In this document: positions 54,537 to 64,000 of the stretch, in pieces
How positions within the stretch are numbered: the first letter of the stretch is position 1
How the letters are laid out: each line of letters starts with the position of its first letter
Assembly (NCBI RefSeq): GCF_000508085.1
Contig: NZ_KI669560.1
Span: 960,219-1,024,218 of the forward strand
Length of the DNA stretch: 64,000 nt
From: Sediminibacterium sp. C3
GTDB lineage: Bacteria > Bacteroidota > Bacteroidia > Chitinophagales > Chitinophagaceae
Direction: 5' to 3'
Translations under genes and position numbers: made by a program
Notes under the pieces: model-generated
What the model was told of the DNA's origin: nothing
Database searches by the model: none
Seen by the model: only the letters and a program-made list of their open reading frames with translations

Positions 54537-55190
54537 CTATGACTGCAATTTGGAGCCAAATGCCAGATCACCTGCATCTCCTAAACCCGGAACGATATAG
54601 GACTTGGCTGTCAGCTCTTCGTCAATATCGCCACACCAGATGGTTATATCAGTTCCGCATTCTCTTTCCAGAAACTCAATACCAACCGTGCAGGCAATAG
54701 CTACAACCACATGGAAGCTGGATGGATTCCATTCTGCTTTCATATGCTGAATGGTTTTTACCAGTGATGCGCCGGTGGCCAGCATGGGGTCTGAAATAAT
54801 CACTGTGCGGTTGCTCAGGTCGGGACAGCTCATGTATTCCATGCTGATTTCAAAACTCCCATCTCTGTGGTGTTTGCGATAGGCTGATACAAAAGCATTG
54901 TCTGCTTTGTCAAAATAGTTCAGCATGCCATTGTGCATGGGCAAGCCTGCTCTTAAAATGGTGGCTAAAACGGGTTGGTCTTTTAGTAGTTTACTTTCGT
55001 GTGTTCCCAGAGGAGTTGCAATTTCTACCGTTTCCCAGGGAAGTTCCTTGCTGATTTCATAAGCAGCTACTTCTGCAATACGCTCCAGGTTTCTTCTGAA
55101 ACGCATACGGTCGCCTTGTACATTGACATTTCTTAACTCAGCTACCCAGTTGCTTAGCAGGCTATGCTGTTTACTTAAATTGATCACCAT
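54537..55190 (-). CDS. upp: Uracil phosphoribosyltransferase
   Basis: The 217-residue enzyme starts at ATG 55190 (MVINLSKQHSLLSNW); the longer start at 55268 would overlap ade and is rejected. It has VLATILRAGLPMHNGML, VIISDPMLATGASLVKTI (PRPP loop) and WCGDIDEELTAKSYIVPGLGDAGD (uracil site). It turns uracil and PRPP into UMP. It lies downstream of adenine deaminase, so it is part of a base-salvage pair. Confidence 0.92.
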   Translation of the reverse strand: MVINLSKQHSLLSNWVAELRNVNVQGDRMRFRRNLERIAEVAAYEISKELPWETVEIATPLGTHESKLLKDQPVLATILRAGLPMHNGMLNYFDKADNAFVSAYRKHHRDGSFEISMEYMSCPDLSNRTVIISDPMLATGASLVKTIQHMKAEWNPSSFHVVVAIACTVGIEFLERECGTDITIWCGDIDEELTAKSYIVPGLGDAGDLAFGSKLQS

Positions 55191-55236
55191 GGTGAAAGAT
55201 TGAGCAGCGAAAATACGGTTTTTACCGCGGGTCAGT

Positions 55237-56982
55237 TCAGGATAAAAAAGAAAAACTGTCCCCGTCAAATAACCCCTTGTCGCTCAATTTTAAATGAGGA
55301 ATCACCAGTAATGCCATAAAACTGAGTGTCATGAAAGGTGCACCCAGCTGGCTTCCCAGGCTTTTGGCCATGGCATCAATGGCTGTGTATTGCTGCGCAA
55401 TTTCAAAACCATCTCCTGTGCTCATGAGTCCGGCAACCGGTAAGGGCAATACTTTTTGTTCCGATCCTTTTATACAACTGATTCCACCTTCTGCCGCTAT
55501 AACTGCATTGATGGCTGCCACCAGATCTTCATCCGTTGCGCCCACTGCTACAATATTGTGGCTATCGTGGGCTACCGTGGAGGCGATGGCGCCGGTACTG
55601 AAACCAAAATTTTTGATGAAAGCTTTTGCAACCGGCGCCATATGGTACCTGTTCACTACTACCATTTTTAAACAATCCGCTTCCGGATTACTGATCCATT
55701 CTCCGTTGTTTTCCAGGCCCTTTAGCATGATCCGATTCGTTATCAATTGCCCATCCAAAGCTTCTATTACAGGGATCATACCCCCTTCCTGCGGATAATC
55801 CGAAATACGAATACGCAGGTCTTCTGCTGTTACGGGTTTGCAGGAAAAGCGATTGATGGGGGTGGCGGAAACGGAAGGGATGATGGATTTGAATGGAGTA
55901 GCCGTTTGTTGAACGGCGGATTTAAATTCATCCTTTTCTTGAGATTCGTTTTCGTTCTTTGGCAAGACTAATGCAGGATTTTCTGCCAGGTTGTTTGACA
56001 GAAGCGCCTGCCCGTCAATATAGGTTTGACGAACTTTAAAATGGGTCAGGTCTTCTACTACAACAAAGTCGGCAGGGTCTCCCACACGAAGGGTTCCTAC
56101 ATTCAGTTTGTAATGATGCACCGGATTAATGCAGGCTACTTTTAAAATATTGAAAAGGTCTAACCCCTTGGCAACAGCTCTTGCGCACAATTGATTGATA
56201 TGTCCTTCCACCAGACTGTCCGGATGTTTATCGTCGCTGCAGAACATCACACTGTTCGGATGATCATCAATCAGTTCGGCCAGTGCTTCAAAGTTTTTGG
56301 CGGCACTTCCTTCGCGAATAATAATCTTCATGCCATAGGATAATTTGTCTACGGCTTCTTCCATGGTAAAGCATTCATGATCGGTGGAAATACCTGCTTC
56401 TATATACAGTTTGGCCAATGCTCCGGTAAGGCCGGGGGCGTGTCCATCCACGGGCTTACCGGCCCGGTGTGCTGCTGCAATTTTTTTCATGACTTCGGGA
56501 TCATTGTGCAGCACGCCGGGGAAATTCATCATTTCACTTAAGTACTTAATATCATCGGATGCTAAAAGCGCAGCCACTTGATTGCTGTCCAGTGATGCAC
56601 CTGCAGTTTCAAAAATGGTTGCAGGCACACAGCTGGGTGCACCAAAATTGAATTTGAAAGGAACTTTTTTCCCATTCTCAATCATAAATTGAACACCAGC
56701 TATTCCGCAAACATTGGCAATTTCATGTGGGTCACTTACCGTGGCAACTGTGCCATGCAACACAGCAATTCTGGCAAATTCACTCGGTATCAGCATACTG
56801 CTCTCTATATGCACATGACTGTCTATAAAGCCCGGCATGATAAATCCTGAAGTATCAAATTCATTTTCTTCCACAGCTATTATGGAAGTTATTTTTTGAT
56901 TGGCGATAGTAACTCTTGCAGGATAAATCTTTTTGTTATATATGTCCACCAGCTTGGCTGTAACGCTAAATTCATTATTCAT
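55237..56982 (-). CDS. ade: Adenine deaminase
   Basis: The 581-residue metal enzyme matches bacterial adenine deaminase: [60 protein letters not shown] and [12 protein letters not shown]. It converts adenine to hypoxanthine and ammonia. A charged insert (about 345-375, [10 protein letters not shown]) sits between the two domains. It is 5 bp after the PAS sensor gene, so it may share its transcript. Confidence 0.94.
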   Translation of the reverse strand: MNNEFSVTAKLVDIYNKKIYPARVTIANQKITSIIAVEENEFDTSGFIMPGFIDSHVHIESSMLIPSEFARIAVLHGTVATVSDPHEIANVCGIAGVQFMIENGKKVPFKFNFGAPSCVPATIFETAGASLDSNQVAALLASDDIKYLSEMMNFPGVLHNDPEVMKKIAAAHRAGKPVDGHAPGLTGALAKLYIEAGISTDHECFTMEEAVDKLSYGMKIIIREGSAAKNFEALAELIDDHPNSVMFCSDDKHPDSLVEGHINQLCARAVAKGLDLFNILKVACINPVHHYKLNVGTLRVGDPADFVVVEDLTHFKVRQTYIDGQALLSNNLAENPALVLPKNENESQEKDEFKSAVQQTATPFKSIIPSVSATPINRFSCKPVTAEDLRIRISDYPQEGGMIPVIEALDGQLITNRIMLKGLENNGEWISNPEADCLKMVVVNRYHMAPVAKAFIKNFGFSTGAIASTVAHDSHNIVAVGATDEDLVAAINAVIAAEGGISCIKGSEQKVLPLPVAGLMSTGDGFEIAQQYTAIDAMAKSLGSQLGAPFMTLSFMALLVIPHLKLSDKGLFDGDSFSFLS

Positions 56983-56987
56983 CTCTA

Positions 56988-58327
56988 TTAATTCTTGTCT
57001 TGAGTTTCGTCTACAATTTCATGTATGGCTTTATCTAAGCCATGCGCTGCAATTTCCAGTTGGCTTAGCAACATATTCTTTTCTTCTGAAGAAATTTTCA
57101 TTTTCATCAGATTGATAATACCCAGGATATCTGTCAGTGGGCCTCTTACCTGATGACTTTGGCTCCAGGCAATTTTTCTTAATTTTTCAATGGTGGCTTT
57201 ACGAGTTGTAATATCTGTTTTAATACTTAAAAACCTTTTGATATTTCCATTGGCATCTTTAACCGGAGATATAATGGCTTCTTCCCAGAATAAGTCTCCA
57301 TTTTTCTTTTTATTTAAAAACTCACCTTTCCATGAAGAGCCAGATTTAATTGTATTCCACATTTCTTCATAGATAGAAAGATTGGTTTTGCCGGATTGAA
57401 TAAATCGTAAGTTTTGACCAATGCTATCCTCTTTAGTATAGCCGGTATGTTGATAAAAGTAACTGTTGGCATATTGTAAATTACCATCAATATCTGTAAT
57501 TAATATGCTAGTTGAGCTTTGCTCAACGGCCAGCGAAAGTTGCTGGATTCTTTCTTCTTTTGACTTTCGGTCTGTAATATTGGTAGATACAACAATATAT
57601 TTTTGAAAATCTGCAGATTCATCCTCAATGGGCGCTACTGATAGTTCAAACCAAAAATCGCCAATGGGTAAGTTCAGTTGATACTGCTGCCCTGAAGAAA
57701 ATCCTTTTTCTTTGTTTCCATTAAGGCTGAATCCATGACCGCGGATGCTTCACCTGGAATGATATCCGAATATTTTTTACCTATGAATACTTCAGGTGGT
57801 GCGGCTAGTAATTCTTTTACACTTAAATGATATTCGTAAATAACCTTGTCTTCCCCAATAACAAAAATTAAATCGGGAATGGCTTTTAAAATGGCATCTT
57901 GTTTTTTAGAAAGAGCAGTAATTTTTTCGAGTGCCAGTTTTTGCTCAGTCATATCTCTGCTGAAACCATACCAGGTAATGGAACCATCCTCTAGTTTTTC
58001 AGGGGTTGATCTGGTATAAATCCATTGAATGGGTCTCCCCGGAATTAAAATTCTCGCTTCCATTGCAAAATCTGTCAGCTCGTTAGCGGACTTTTCAATG
58101 GCTTCCAGAACTTTTTGTTGATCTTCCGGATGCATTACTTTCACAATCGGCTCAAAACTTTCCTTTACATCTTCCGGTTTGCAGCCGAAAATATTTTCAA
58201 TGCCCTTGGAAGCAATGGGAACATGATAAGTTCCATCCGGCCTTCTGGTAAACTGAAAGATAAGGTCAGGCAAATGGTAAGAGAGTTTTCTGAACTCTTC
58301 TTCGTTCCTATTTTCAGAAGATATCAT
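56988..58327 (-). pseudogene. PAS-domain sensor protein with DHp-like end, split by a frame change
   Basis: The first part (from ATG 58327) has two PAS domains (IFGCKPEDVKESFEPIVKVM, PIQWIYTRSTPEKLEDG, and LIFVIGEDKVIYEYHLSVKELL) and stops at 57674. At an A5-GG run (plus 57703-57709) one base more would give METKKKGFSSGQQYQ and lead into the second part, open to 56988, with a further PAS/PAC (ILITDIDGNLQYANSYFY, NKKKNGDLFWEEAIISPV) and a DHp-like helix (AWSQSHQVRGPLTDILGI) with a His. No HATPase domain follows, so the intact protein of about 446 residues would be a sensor without kinase catalytic part, an arrangement I recall from Bacteroidota. Whether the break is real or a sequencing indel is open. 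Confidence 0.7.
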
Positions 58328-58386
58328 GAATTCGGATTCAATTGTATTATGAAATTACAGTAATTTAACTGTCTTAATCTAATGCA

Positions 58387-61300
58387 ATGAGAAAAATCCT
58401 ATCGATTCTTGTTTTATCTATTTGCTGTTTGCAAGTGCAAGCTCAAAAAAAGGAAAGAGTAAAACAAGTAGCCATCCCCAAAGACGATGTTTCAGATCAG
58501 TTATTGTCTAAAGTAAAATATCGTTCTATTGGACCATACCGCGGAGGCAGAAGTGCCGCAGTAGCAGGCAGTTATAAAAACAGAACTACTTTTTATTTTG
58601 GTGCAACCGGAGGGGGTGTATGGAAAACTACCGACGGAGGAAGTAACTGGAAAAATATTTCCGATAAATATTTCGGTGGTACCATCGGAGCTGTGGCGGT
58701 AGCACCCAGTGATGAATCTGTTGTGTATGTAGGTGAGGGCGAAAATACTATGCGGGGTAACGTTGCTGAAGGATTGGGTGGCGTTTGGCGCAGTGCAGAT
58801 GCCGGAAGAACCTGGAAAAATATCGGATTAAATGATGGCAGACATATTATTCGTTTGATTGTACACCCCAGAGATCCGAATACTGTTTGGGCGGCTGTGA
58901 TGGGCCATCTTTTTGGACCCAACGAGGAAAGAGGAGTTTACAAAACAACCGATGGTGGAAAAACCTGGAAAAGAACCTTATACATCAACAATCAGACAGG
59001 TGCATCAGATTTAGTAATGGAGCCTGGCAATCCCGATGTATTTTATGCGGGTATGTGGAGAGTCATCAGAACCCCGCATAGTATGGAAAGTGGAGGTGAA
59101 GGAAGTGGTTTGTATAAGAGTACCGATGGAGGTGAAACCTGGGAGCCCTTGATCAATAAAAAGGATTGCCTAAAGGCTTATGGGGAATTGTAGGTGTTGC
59201 AGTTGCTCCATCTAATCCGGAGAAAGTATATGCCATCATTGAGAATGCGAATGGCGGATTGTTTAAAAGTGAAGATGCCGGCGAAACCTGGACCTTAACC
59301 AGTAATGATAATAATATTCGTCAGCGTGCCTGGTATTATACCAAAGTATACGTAGATCCTAAAAATGAAAATCTGGTGTATTGCCCAAATGTAAACTTTA
59401 TGAAGAGTACAGATGGTGGCAGAACTTTCCAGTCTGTCAATACTCCTCATGGCGATCACCACGATTTATGGATTGATCCGGAAGATGGCAGAAGAATGAT
59501 TGTAGCAGATGATGGGGGAGCACAGGTAAGTTTTGATGGTGGTAATAACTGGAGTACCATGGACAATCAACCTACTGGTCAATTTTATCGGGTAACAACA
59601 GATAATGCTGTTCCTTACAGAATTTTAGGTGCGCAGCAGGATAATTCAACGGTTCGTATAAAGAGCAGAACCAGCGGTTCTGGCATTACTGCCAGAGACT
59701 GGGATATTACAGCGGGTTCTGAAAGCGGACATGTGGTGGCAGACCCATTAAATCCTGAAATTGTTTACGGAGGTAACTATGGTGGATACTTAGCAAGGCT
59801 CGATCACAGAACAGGTGAGAACAGAGCCATCAATGTATGGCCGGATAATCCAATGGGTGCAGGTGCCGATGTATTGAAGTATCGCTTCCAGTGGAACTTC
59901 CCTATCTTTTTCTCGCCACACAATCCCAAGCGATTGTATACCGCGGGTAATCATTTATTTGTAACAGAGAATGAAGGACAAAGCTGGGAAATGATTAGTC
60001 CTGATTTAACAACCAATGATAAAACCAAACAGGGACCCAGCGGCGGACCCATTACCAAAGACAATACTTCAGTAGAATATTATTCTACCATTTTTGCTGC
60101 TACTGAATCTGGTTTGGAAAAAGATGTTTTGTGGACGGGAAGCGATGATGGTTTGATTCATGTTAGCAGGGACGGAGGTAAGTCATGGAATAATGTAACG
60201 CCTCCGGATGCAGGCAAGTGGATGATGTGGAACTGTATTGAAACAGATCCTTTCAGAAAAGGGACTGCTTTTTTTGCAGGGACAAAATACAAACTGGACG
60301 ATTATACTCCGTATTTATACAAAACAACCGACTACGGTAAAACATGGGCCCGCATCACAACCGGTATAAACAATATGCATTTTACAAGAGCCATCAGAGC
60401 AGATAGAAAAGTTCAGGGTCTTTTGTATGCAGGTACAGAATTTGGCATGTATATAAGTTACAACGATGGCGCCAGCTGGAAACCATTTCAGTTGAATTTA
60501 CCTGTAGTGCCAATTACAGATATTGCTTTAAAAGACAATGATTTGATTGTAGCTACTCAGGGTCGTTCTTTCTGGGTAATTGATGATCTTACGATTGTGC
60601 AGCAAAAAAATCCATCGATTCTCGATAAGAAATTACATGTGTTTTCTGTAAATGATAGTTACAGAACAGAAGGTGGCGGCAGAAGAAGAAGAGGAACTAT
60701 TACAGCTGAACCAAATGCAGGAGCCAATCCTCCGCAGGGGACTGTAATCAACTTTTATGCAAAGGGAATTACAGATAGTTCAAAAGTATCCATTACTATT
60801 AACGATAAGCAAGGAAAGCCCATTAAAACTTTCAGTAGTTATACCAAAGTTGCCGAAGATCAACTGGAAGTAGCAGAAGGAATGAATCAGTTTGTATGGG
60901 ATCAGAACTATCCACCAGCCGAAAGAGCAGATGGTATGATCTTATGGAATGGAGGTATTGGTTCTGCCAAAGCAGCGCCAGGTAGATACACAGGTAAAAT
61001 TAAATACGGAAACGACTCTGCTGATTTTAGTTTTGTGATTAAACCCAATCCTGCTTATGCAGCATCAGAAGCAGATTATGATGCACAGGTTGGCTTCCTT
61101 TTGTCTGTTCGTGATAAATTCAATGAAGTGCAGAAAGCCATCAGAAATATCCGCATGGTGAGATCTCAGATTATGGAACTCAATGCAAAGATTGATGCCA
61201 AATCACATAAAGAGATTAAGGAATTGGCAGATAGCATTAACAAACAAATCACAGCAGTTGAAGAAGCCTTGTATCAGACCAAAGCGAAGAGTGGTCAGGA

Positions 61301-61526
61301 CGTGTTGAACTTCCCTATTCGCCTGAACGATAAGATTGCAGGTTTGTATGGAGTTGCATCCAGTGGACAAAATGCACCCAGCAGACAGGTACGTGAAGTG
61401 TTTGCAGATTTAAGTGCTCAAGCCAATTTACAATTATCCAAATTGAAACAGGTAATGGACACTGATGTTAAACAACTGAATAAATTAATCAACGACAAAC
61501 AGGTTCCTGTTATCGGAATTAAATAG
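58387..61526 (+). pseudogene. Sortilin/BNR-repeat secreted protein, frame broken at an A5-GG run
   Basis: The first part (from ATG 58387, signal peptide ending in VQAQ) has TTDGGSNWKNIS and SADAGRTWKNIG repeats. Its frame stops at 59193. At AAAAAGG (59158-59164) one base more gives KKGLPKGLWGIVGVAVAP, which is the normal family sequence, and continues in an open frame to 61526. The rest has more BNR/Asp-box repeats (SEDAGETWTLTS, STDGGRTFQS, SFDGGNNWST) and a helical C-terminal part. An intact product would be about 1046 residues. Family members are large secreted propeller proteins, often called glycosyl hydrolases without proof. A single missing base in sequencing is a likely cause. Confidence 0.8.
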
Positions 61527-61542
61527 CATTCATGATTGATTG

Positions 61543-61577
61543 AACTGCCACAGCATTTTGTTGTGGCAGTTTTTTTA
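61543..61577 (+). terminator. Convergent terminator after the BNR-repeat gene
   Basis: A 10 bp stem (61543-61552 with 61562-61571) is followed by a run of T (61570-61576). It ends the rightward transcript and covers the stop codon of the convergent DUF5916 gene. Confidence 0.85.
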
Positions 61578-63791
61578 TAAGTTTAACCAGTAGTTCAATT
61601 TAAATACGAGCGCTCTGTTGCTGTTTTTCATTAAAGGCGATGTAAAATAATTGTCAGTGTAAACCAGGAACAGATCGCTCATTGGCTTAAATCTGTATTG
61701 TAATCTGCTGTTGATATTGATATTGTTTCTTTGTGTATTATACTGGAAAAAAGTAGTCCAGAATAATTTGGTAGAGAAGTTGATTTCTGTTCTCTGTGAA
61801 ATCAAAAAGAGTTCAGTTGAACCATATGTGCCGGGGAATTCCAGTTTATTATACTGAAAGTTCAGGTTCAGGGTGGTGTTAGGTAATTTTCTGAAAGTAA
61901 TTCCAGCTCTTAATGTTTTGTTGGTGCCATTATAAAATCCACCTGTTGCAGCACTGACATTGAAACTGAATGGTCTTCTGAAATCTGAACTATACCGGAT
62001 TCCGATATCCCTGTATTTGTATTTGGCAACAGGAAGTGGTGTAGCCCCGGTAAAGGAAATGGGGAATAATAAATCTACTTCATAGTCTGATGTGCTGTAA
62101 CTGATTCTGGATGTATTTCTAAATTCCACATTCCCGTTTAAAGTAGTGTTTCTCTCATTGAAACTATTGTCTGGATTAAAAACAATATAGTTTTCCGCTT
62201 CAAAACTAATTCCGATCAATTTGCCTTTTGAAGGAATGATTTTATATTCAGCGCTGGTGTAAGAGTGTTTAAATCCAACACGGATAGCCGTATCCCTTGC
62301 TGCATCATAGTTTTCAATTCTTTCAATGAATCCCATGTCTGCATAGTAATTAGTGCCTAGACTGGTCAGGTCTTGAACGAAACCAAAATTTCTGCTGTTA
62401 TAGGAAAATCCAACATTGTAAAATGCATTGTCCTTCTTAATGCCTGGCTTAAAGGAATGATGGTAAGTAGCCCAGGCCCCCCATTTCCCTTCCAGATCAG
62501 AATAGTTGTATTCTATTCCCGCATTGCGGCTGAATACATCCAGCGGATTGGCATTTTTTTCGGCATCCGTCATAAAGCTGCTTCTGTTTAAAAAGTATCC
62601 TTTTATTACAGAACGGTTGAATACTCTTTGATCCACAGATAAGGCAGTATAGTTTTCCGGCGCATAATCGCCCTGTCTTCCGGTTTGCATATTCATGAAA
62701 CCAATCCTGGTTTTCTTGGCAATATTTCCGGTAATTCTGGCACCAAATAGTATGGGAATTTTGTTGCCGTTTTTATCCAGTCCGATTCTTCTCGAGTAAA
62801 AGGGTCGTATTGGATCAATGCCATATCCCGAAAACAAATCGGCATTCTCTAAAAAAAATGTTCTTCTTTCAGGGAAGAATATATTGAAACGGGTCAGGTT
62901 GGTTACTTGTCTGTCTACTTCAAGCTGAGAGAAATCAGGATTGACAGTCAGATCTAAATTCAGCGAGGATGTTAAACCAACTTTTGCATCAAAGCCGGCA
63001 TTGGGTTTGGCACTAATAGGTTCATTGCCAGCCCTGTTTTCTGTTACTTCTGTTGTTACATAAGGAACAAATACTGAATTGCTGCCAGGTTTGGGCGGAG
63101 CGTCTTCCCATATTAATGCGCCCGTGTAACCTACATCGTGAGTGGAAAAGTTGACCGGAACATTGGTCCAGGTAGAATATTCATTGGTCTTGGTATCTAC
63201 CCTTACAAAATTGATTCCCCATGTTTTTTTATCTGCCGGATATCGGATTGATTTAAAGGGAATAGCCATTTCAACAGTCCAGCGATCTCCATATCTTTTG
63301 GTTTCAGAATACCAGGTCTGGTCCCAGCTGAAAGAAACACCATCGCCTGCAGAGGTAAGCTGGTCTTCACTTTGGGCATTGTAAGCATTCACCACAAAAA
63401 AGAAACCATTGTTTCGGGTATTTACCGGATCCAGCACCAGTGCCACACAATCGTTTCCGTCGTGGCCAATATCTCTTTTTAAACTTTGAATAAAAACTTT
63501 CCCGGAATCATATGCCGTGTAGGCGACGTACAAAAACTTATCATCATAAGCTGTCTGGGCTTCAGTTGCATGTTTTGCTTTCTTTTTGTCATCCGGATAT
63601 TTTTCCCAGAAAGAGCTTACTTTCTGGGCCTTTTTCCAGATTTCATCGTCCAGAATGCCATCAATTTTTACAGGTGTTTGTGTTTTGGAAATGACAATCT
63701 GATAGTCTTTCTGAAAAGTCTCTCCATTTCTAACCTGAGCAAATCCATTCACCCAGCAACATGCAAAAAGTAAAATAATCGGTAGTCTCAT
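61575..63791 (-). CDS. DUF5916 outer-membrane-associated protein with N-terminal CBM9-like domain
   Basis: The 738-residue product starts at ATG 63791 (MRLPIILLFACCWVNGFAQ); an earlier TTG start is less likely. Residues of about 35-230 resemble a family 9 carbohydrate-binding module (KIDGILDDEIWKKAQKVSSF, then DKFLYVAYTAYD, then WTVEMAIPFKSIRY). Residues of about 235 to the end are beta-strand rich with FNIFFPERRTFFLENADLF and end in FKLNYWLNL, like outer-membrane barrels. This matches DUF5916 proteins. The ligand is unknown. It is convergent with the BNR-repeat gene and downstream of trmD. Confidence 0.85.
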   Translation of the reverse strand: MRLPIILLFACCWVNGFAQVRNGETFQKDYQIVISKTQTPVKIDGILDDEIWKKAQKVSSFWEKYPDDKKKAKHATEAQTAYDDKFLYVAYTAYDSGKVFIQSLKRDIGHDGNDCVALVLDPVNTRNNGFFFVVNAYNAQSEDQLTSAGDGVSFSWDQTWYSETKRYGDRWTVEMAIPFKSIRYPADKKTWGINFVRVDTKTNEYSTWTNVPVNFSTHDVGYTGALIWEDAPPKPGSNSVFVPYVTTEVTENRAGNEPISAKPNAGFDAKVGLTSSLNLDLTVNPDFSQLEVDRQVTNLTRFNIFFPERRTFFLENADLFSGYGIDPIRPFYSRRIGLDKNGNKIPILFGARITGNIAKKTRIGFMNMQTGRQGDYAPENYTALSVDQRVFNRSVIKGYFLNRSSFMTDAEKNANPLDVFSRNAGIEYNYSDLEGKWGAWATYHHSFKPGIKKDNAFYNVGFSYNSRNFGFVQDLTSLGTNYYADMGFIERIENYDAARDTAIRVGFKHSYTSAEYKIIPSKGKLIGISFEAENYIVFNPDNSFNERNTTLNGNVEFRNTSRISYSTSDYEVDLLFPISFTGATPLPVAKYKYRDIGIRYSSDFRRPFSFNVSAATGGFYNGTNKTLRAGITFRKLPNTTLNLNFQYNKLEFPGTYGSTELFLISQRTEINFSTKLFWTTFFQYNTQRNNININSRLQYRFKPMSDLFLVYTDNYFTSPLMKNSNRALVFKLNYWLNL

Positions 63792-63895
63792 AAATAATTT
63801 CAGCAAATCCAATACCTGAGAAGCAAAATTGATATAAAAACCATCAAGCCGCAGTTTAATTTGCTTAATGGTAGAATGAGCGGATAAGCGCAGTT

Positions 63896-64000
63896 TTAAT
63901 CCTCTTTTAATAAATCAGGTCTGCGTTCTTTGGTTCTTTCAAGGGACTGTTCATATCGCCAGTCTTCCACTTTCCTGGGGTCTCCCTGCAATAGTATTTC
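63896..64000 (-). CDS. trmD: tRNA (guanine37-N1)-methyltransferase, C-terminal part (cut by window edge)
   Basis: Thirty-four residues are visible before the stop at 63896: EILLQGDPRKVEDW, then RYEQSLERTKERRPDLLKED. The LLxGxxxKVxxWRxEQxLxRTxxRRPDLL pattern is the TrmD C-terminal domain. TrmD methylates G37 of tRNAs next to the anticodon. In many bacteria rplS is adjacent; here it is about 46 kb away. Confidence 0.85.
   Translation of the reverse strand, partial: EILLQGDPRKVEDWRYEQSLERTKERRPDLLKED

Overview
The window looks like a chromosomal segment of a Bacteroidota bacterium, most likely family Chitinophagaceae (Sediminibacterium-like). The lineage signals are type IX secretion system (T9SS) parts and cargo (PorT, a PorP/SprF protein, two C-terminal sorting domains), a DUF1800/DUF1501 pair, TonB receptors with a carboxypeptidase-like N-terminal domain, bacillithiol synthesis (BshA), the ubiE-porT overlap, and several promoters of the Bacteroidota TAnnTTTG type. 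No rRNA, tRNA, CRISPR array, prophage or insertion sequence was seen. The genus assignment is an inference.

Layout. 1-6.0 kb: partial ECF sigma factor, then a secreted DUF1800/DUF1501 pair and a TonB receptor. 6.0-12.4 kb: accessory surface genes: a 1252-residue protein mixing tail-fibre-like and YadA-head-like repeats, a small T9SS cargo protein, a DUF2721 membrane protein, and a broken beta-propeller/membrane/cytoplasmic-domain gene. 12.6-23.8 kb: a leftward run of mainly housekeeping genes (ABC exporter, lytic transglycosylase, gatA, tatA, rplS, rny, zapA, a ZapB-like coiled coil, pheT, a hemerythrin fusion). 23.8-24.1 kb: a non-coding stretch with a tandem array of DnaA-box-like 11-mers. 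24.1-31.1 kb: a rightward run (dnaB, rsmE, L,D-transpeptidase, GNAT-like gene, dnaX read in two frames). 31.1-37.9 kb: a DtxR/MntR-like repressor divergent from a TonB receptor with a palindrome on the receptor promoter, a CDGSH protein, a CoA-binding protein, a phosphoesterase/beta-propeller fusion and a ComM-like ATPase. 37.9-39.4 kb: a small AT-rich island with a secreted protein and a decayed lipoprotein gene. 39.4-46.1 kb: a leftward cluster (ubiE, porT, pyrC, a MutS-like gene, a nitrilase-family hydrolase, an amine oxidase). 46.2-64 kb: rsgA, gamma-carbonic anhydrase, class III aminotransferase, bshA, M28 peptidase, an RsmI-like methylase, an EI24 protein, a PorP protein, upp, ade, a PAS sensor, a sortilin-like repeat protein, a DUF5916 protein and the end of trmD.

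How genes work together. PorT and the PorP/SprF protein belong to the secretion route used by proteins with T9SS sorting domains, and both sorting-domain proteins lie in the first 10 kb. Adenine deaminase and uracil phosphoribosyltransferase are adjacent salvage genes. RplS, Rny, GatA, PheT, RsmE and RsgA serve translation and RNA turnover. Rny is next to ZapA and the ZapB-like protein, a division pair.

Most unusual aspects: (1) the helically phased DnaA-box-like array upstream of dnaB; (2) an A9 run in dnaX that would give short (gamma) and long (tau) products; (3) seven homopolymer sites where genes change frame, three of them at the same AAA-AAG-GA alignment; (4) a pseudogene with two in-frame TAA codons. 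Some of the frame changes may be sequencing indels, and this caveat applies to every broken gene listed.
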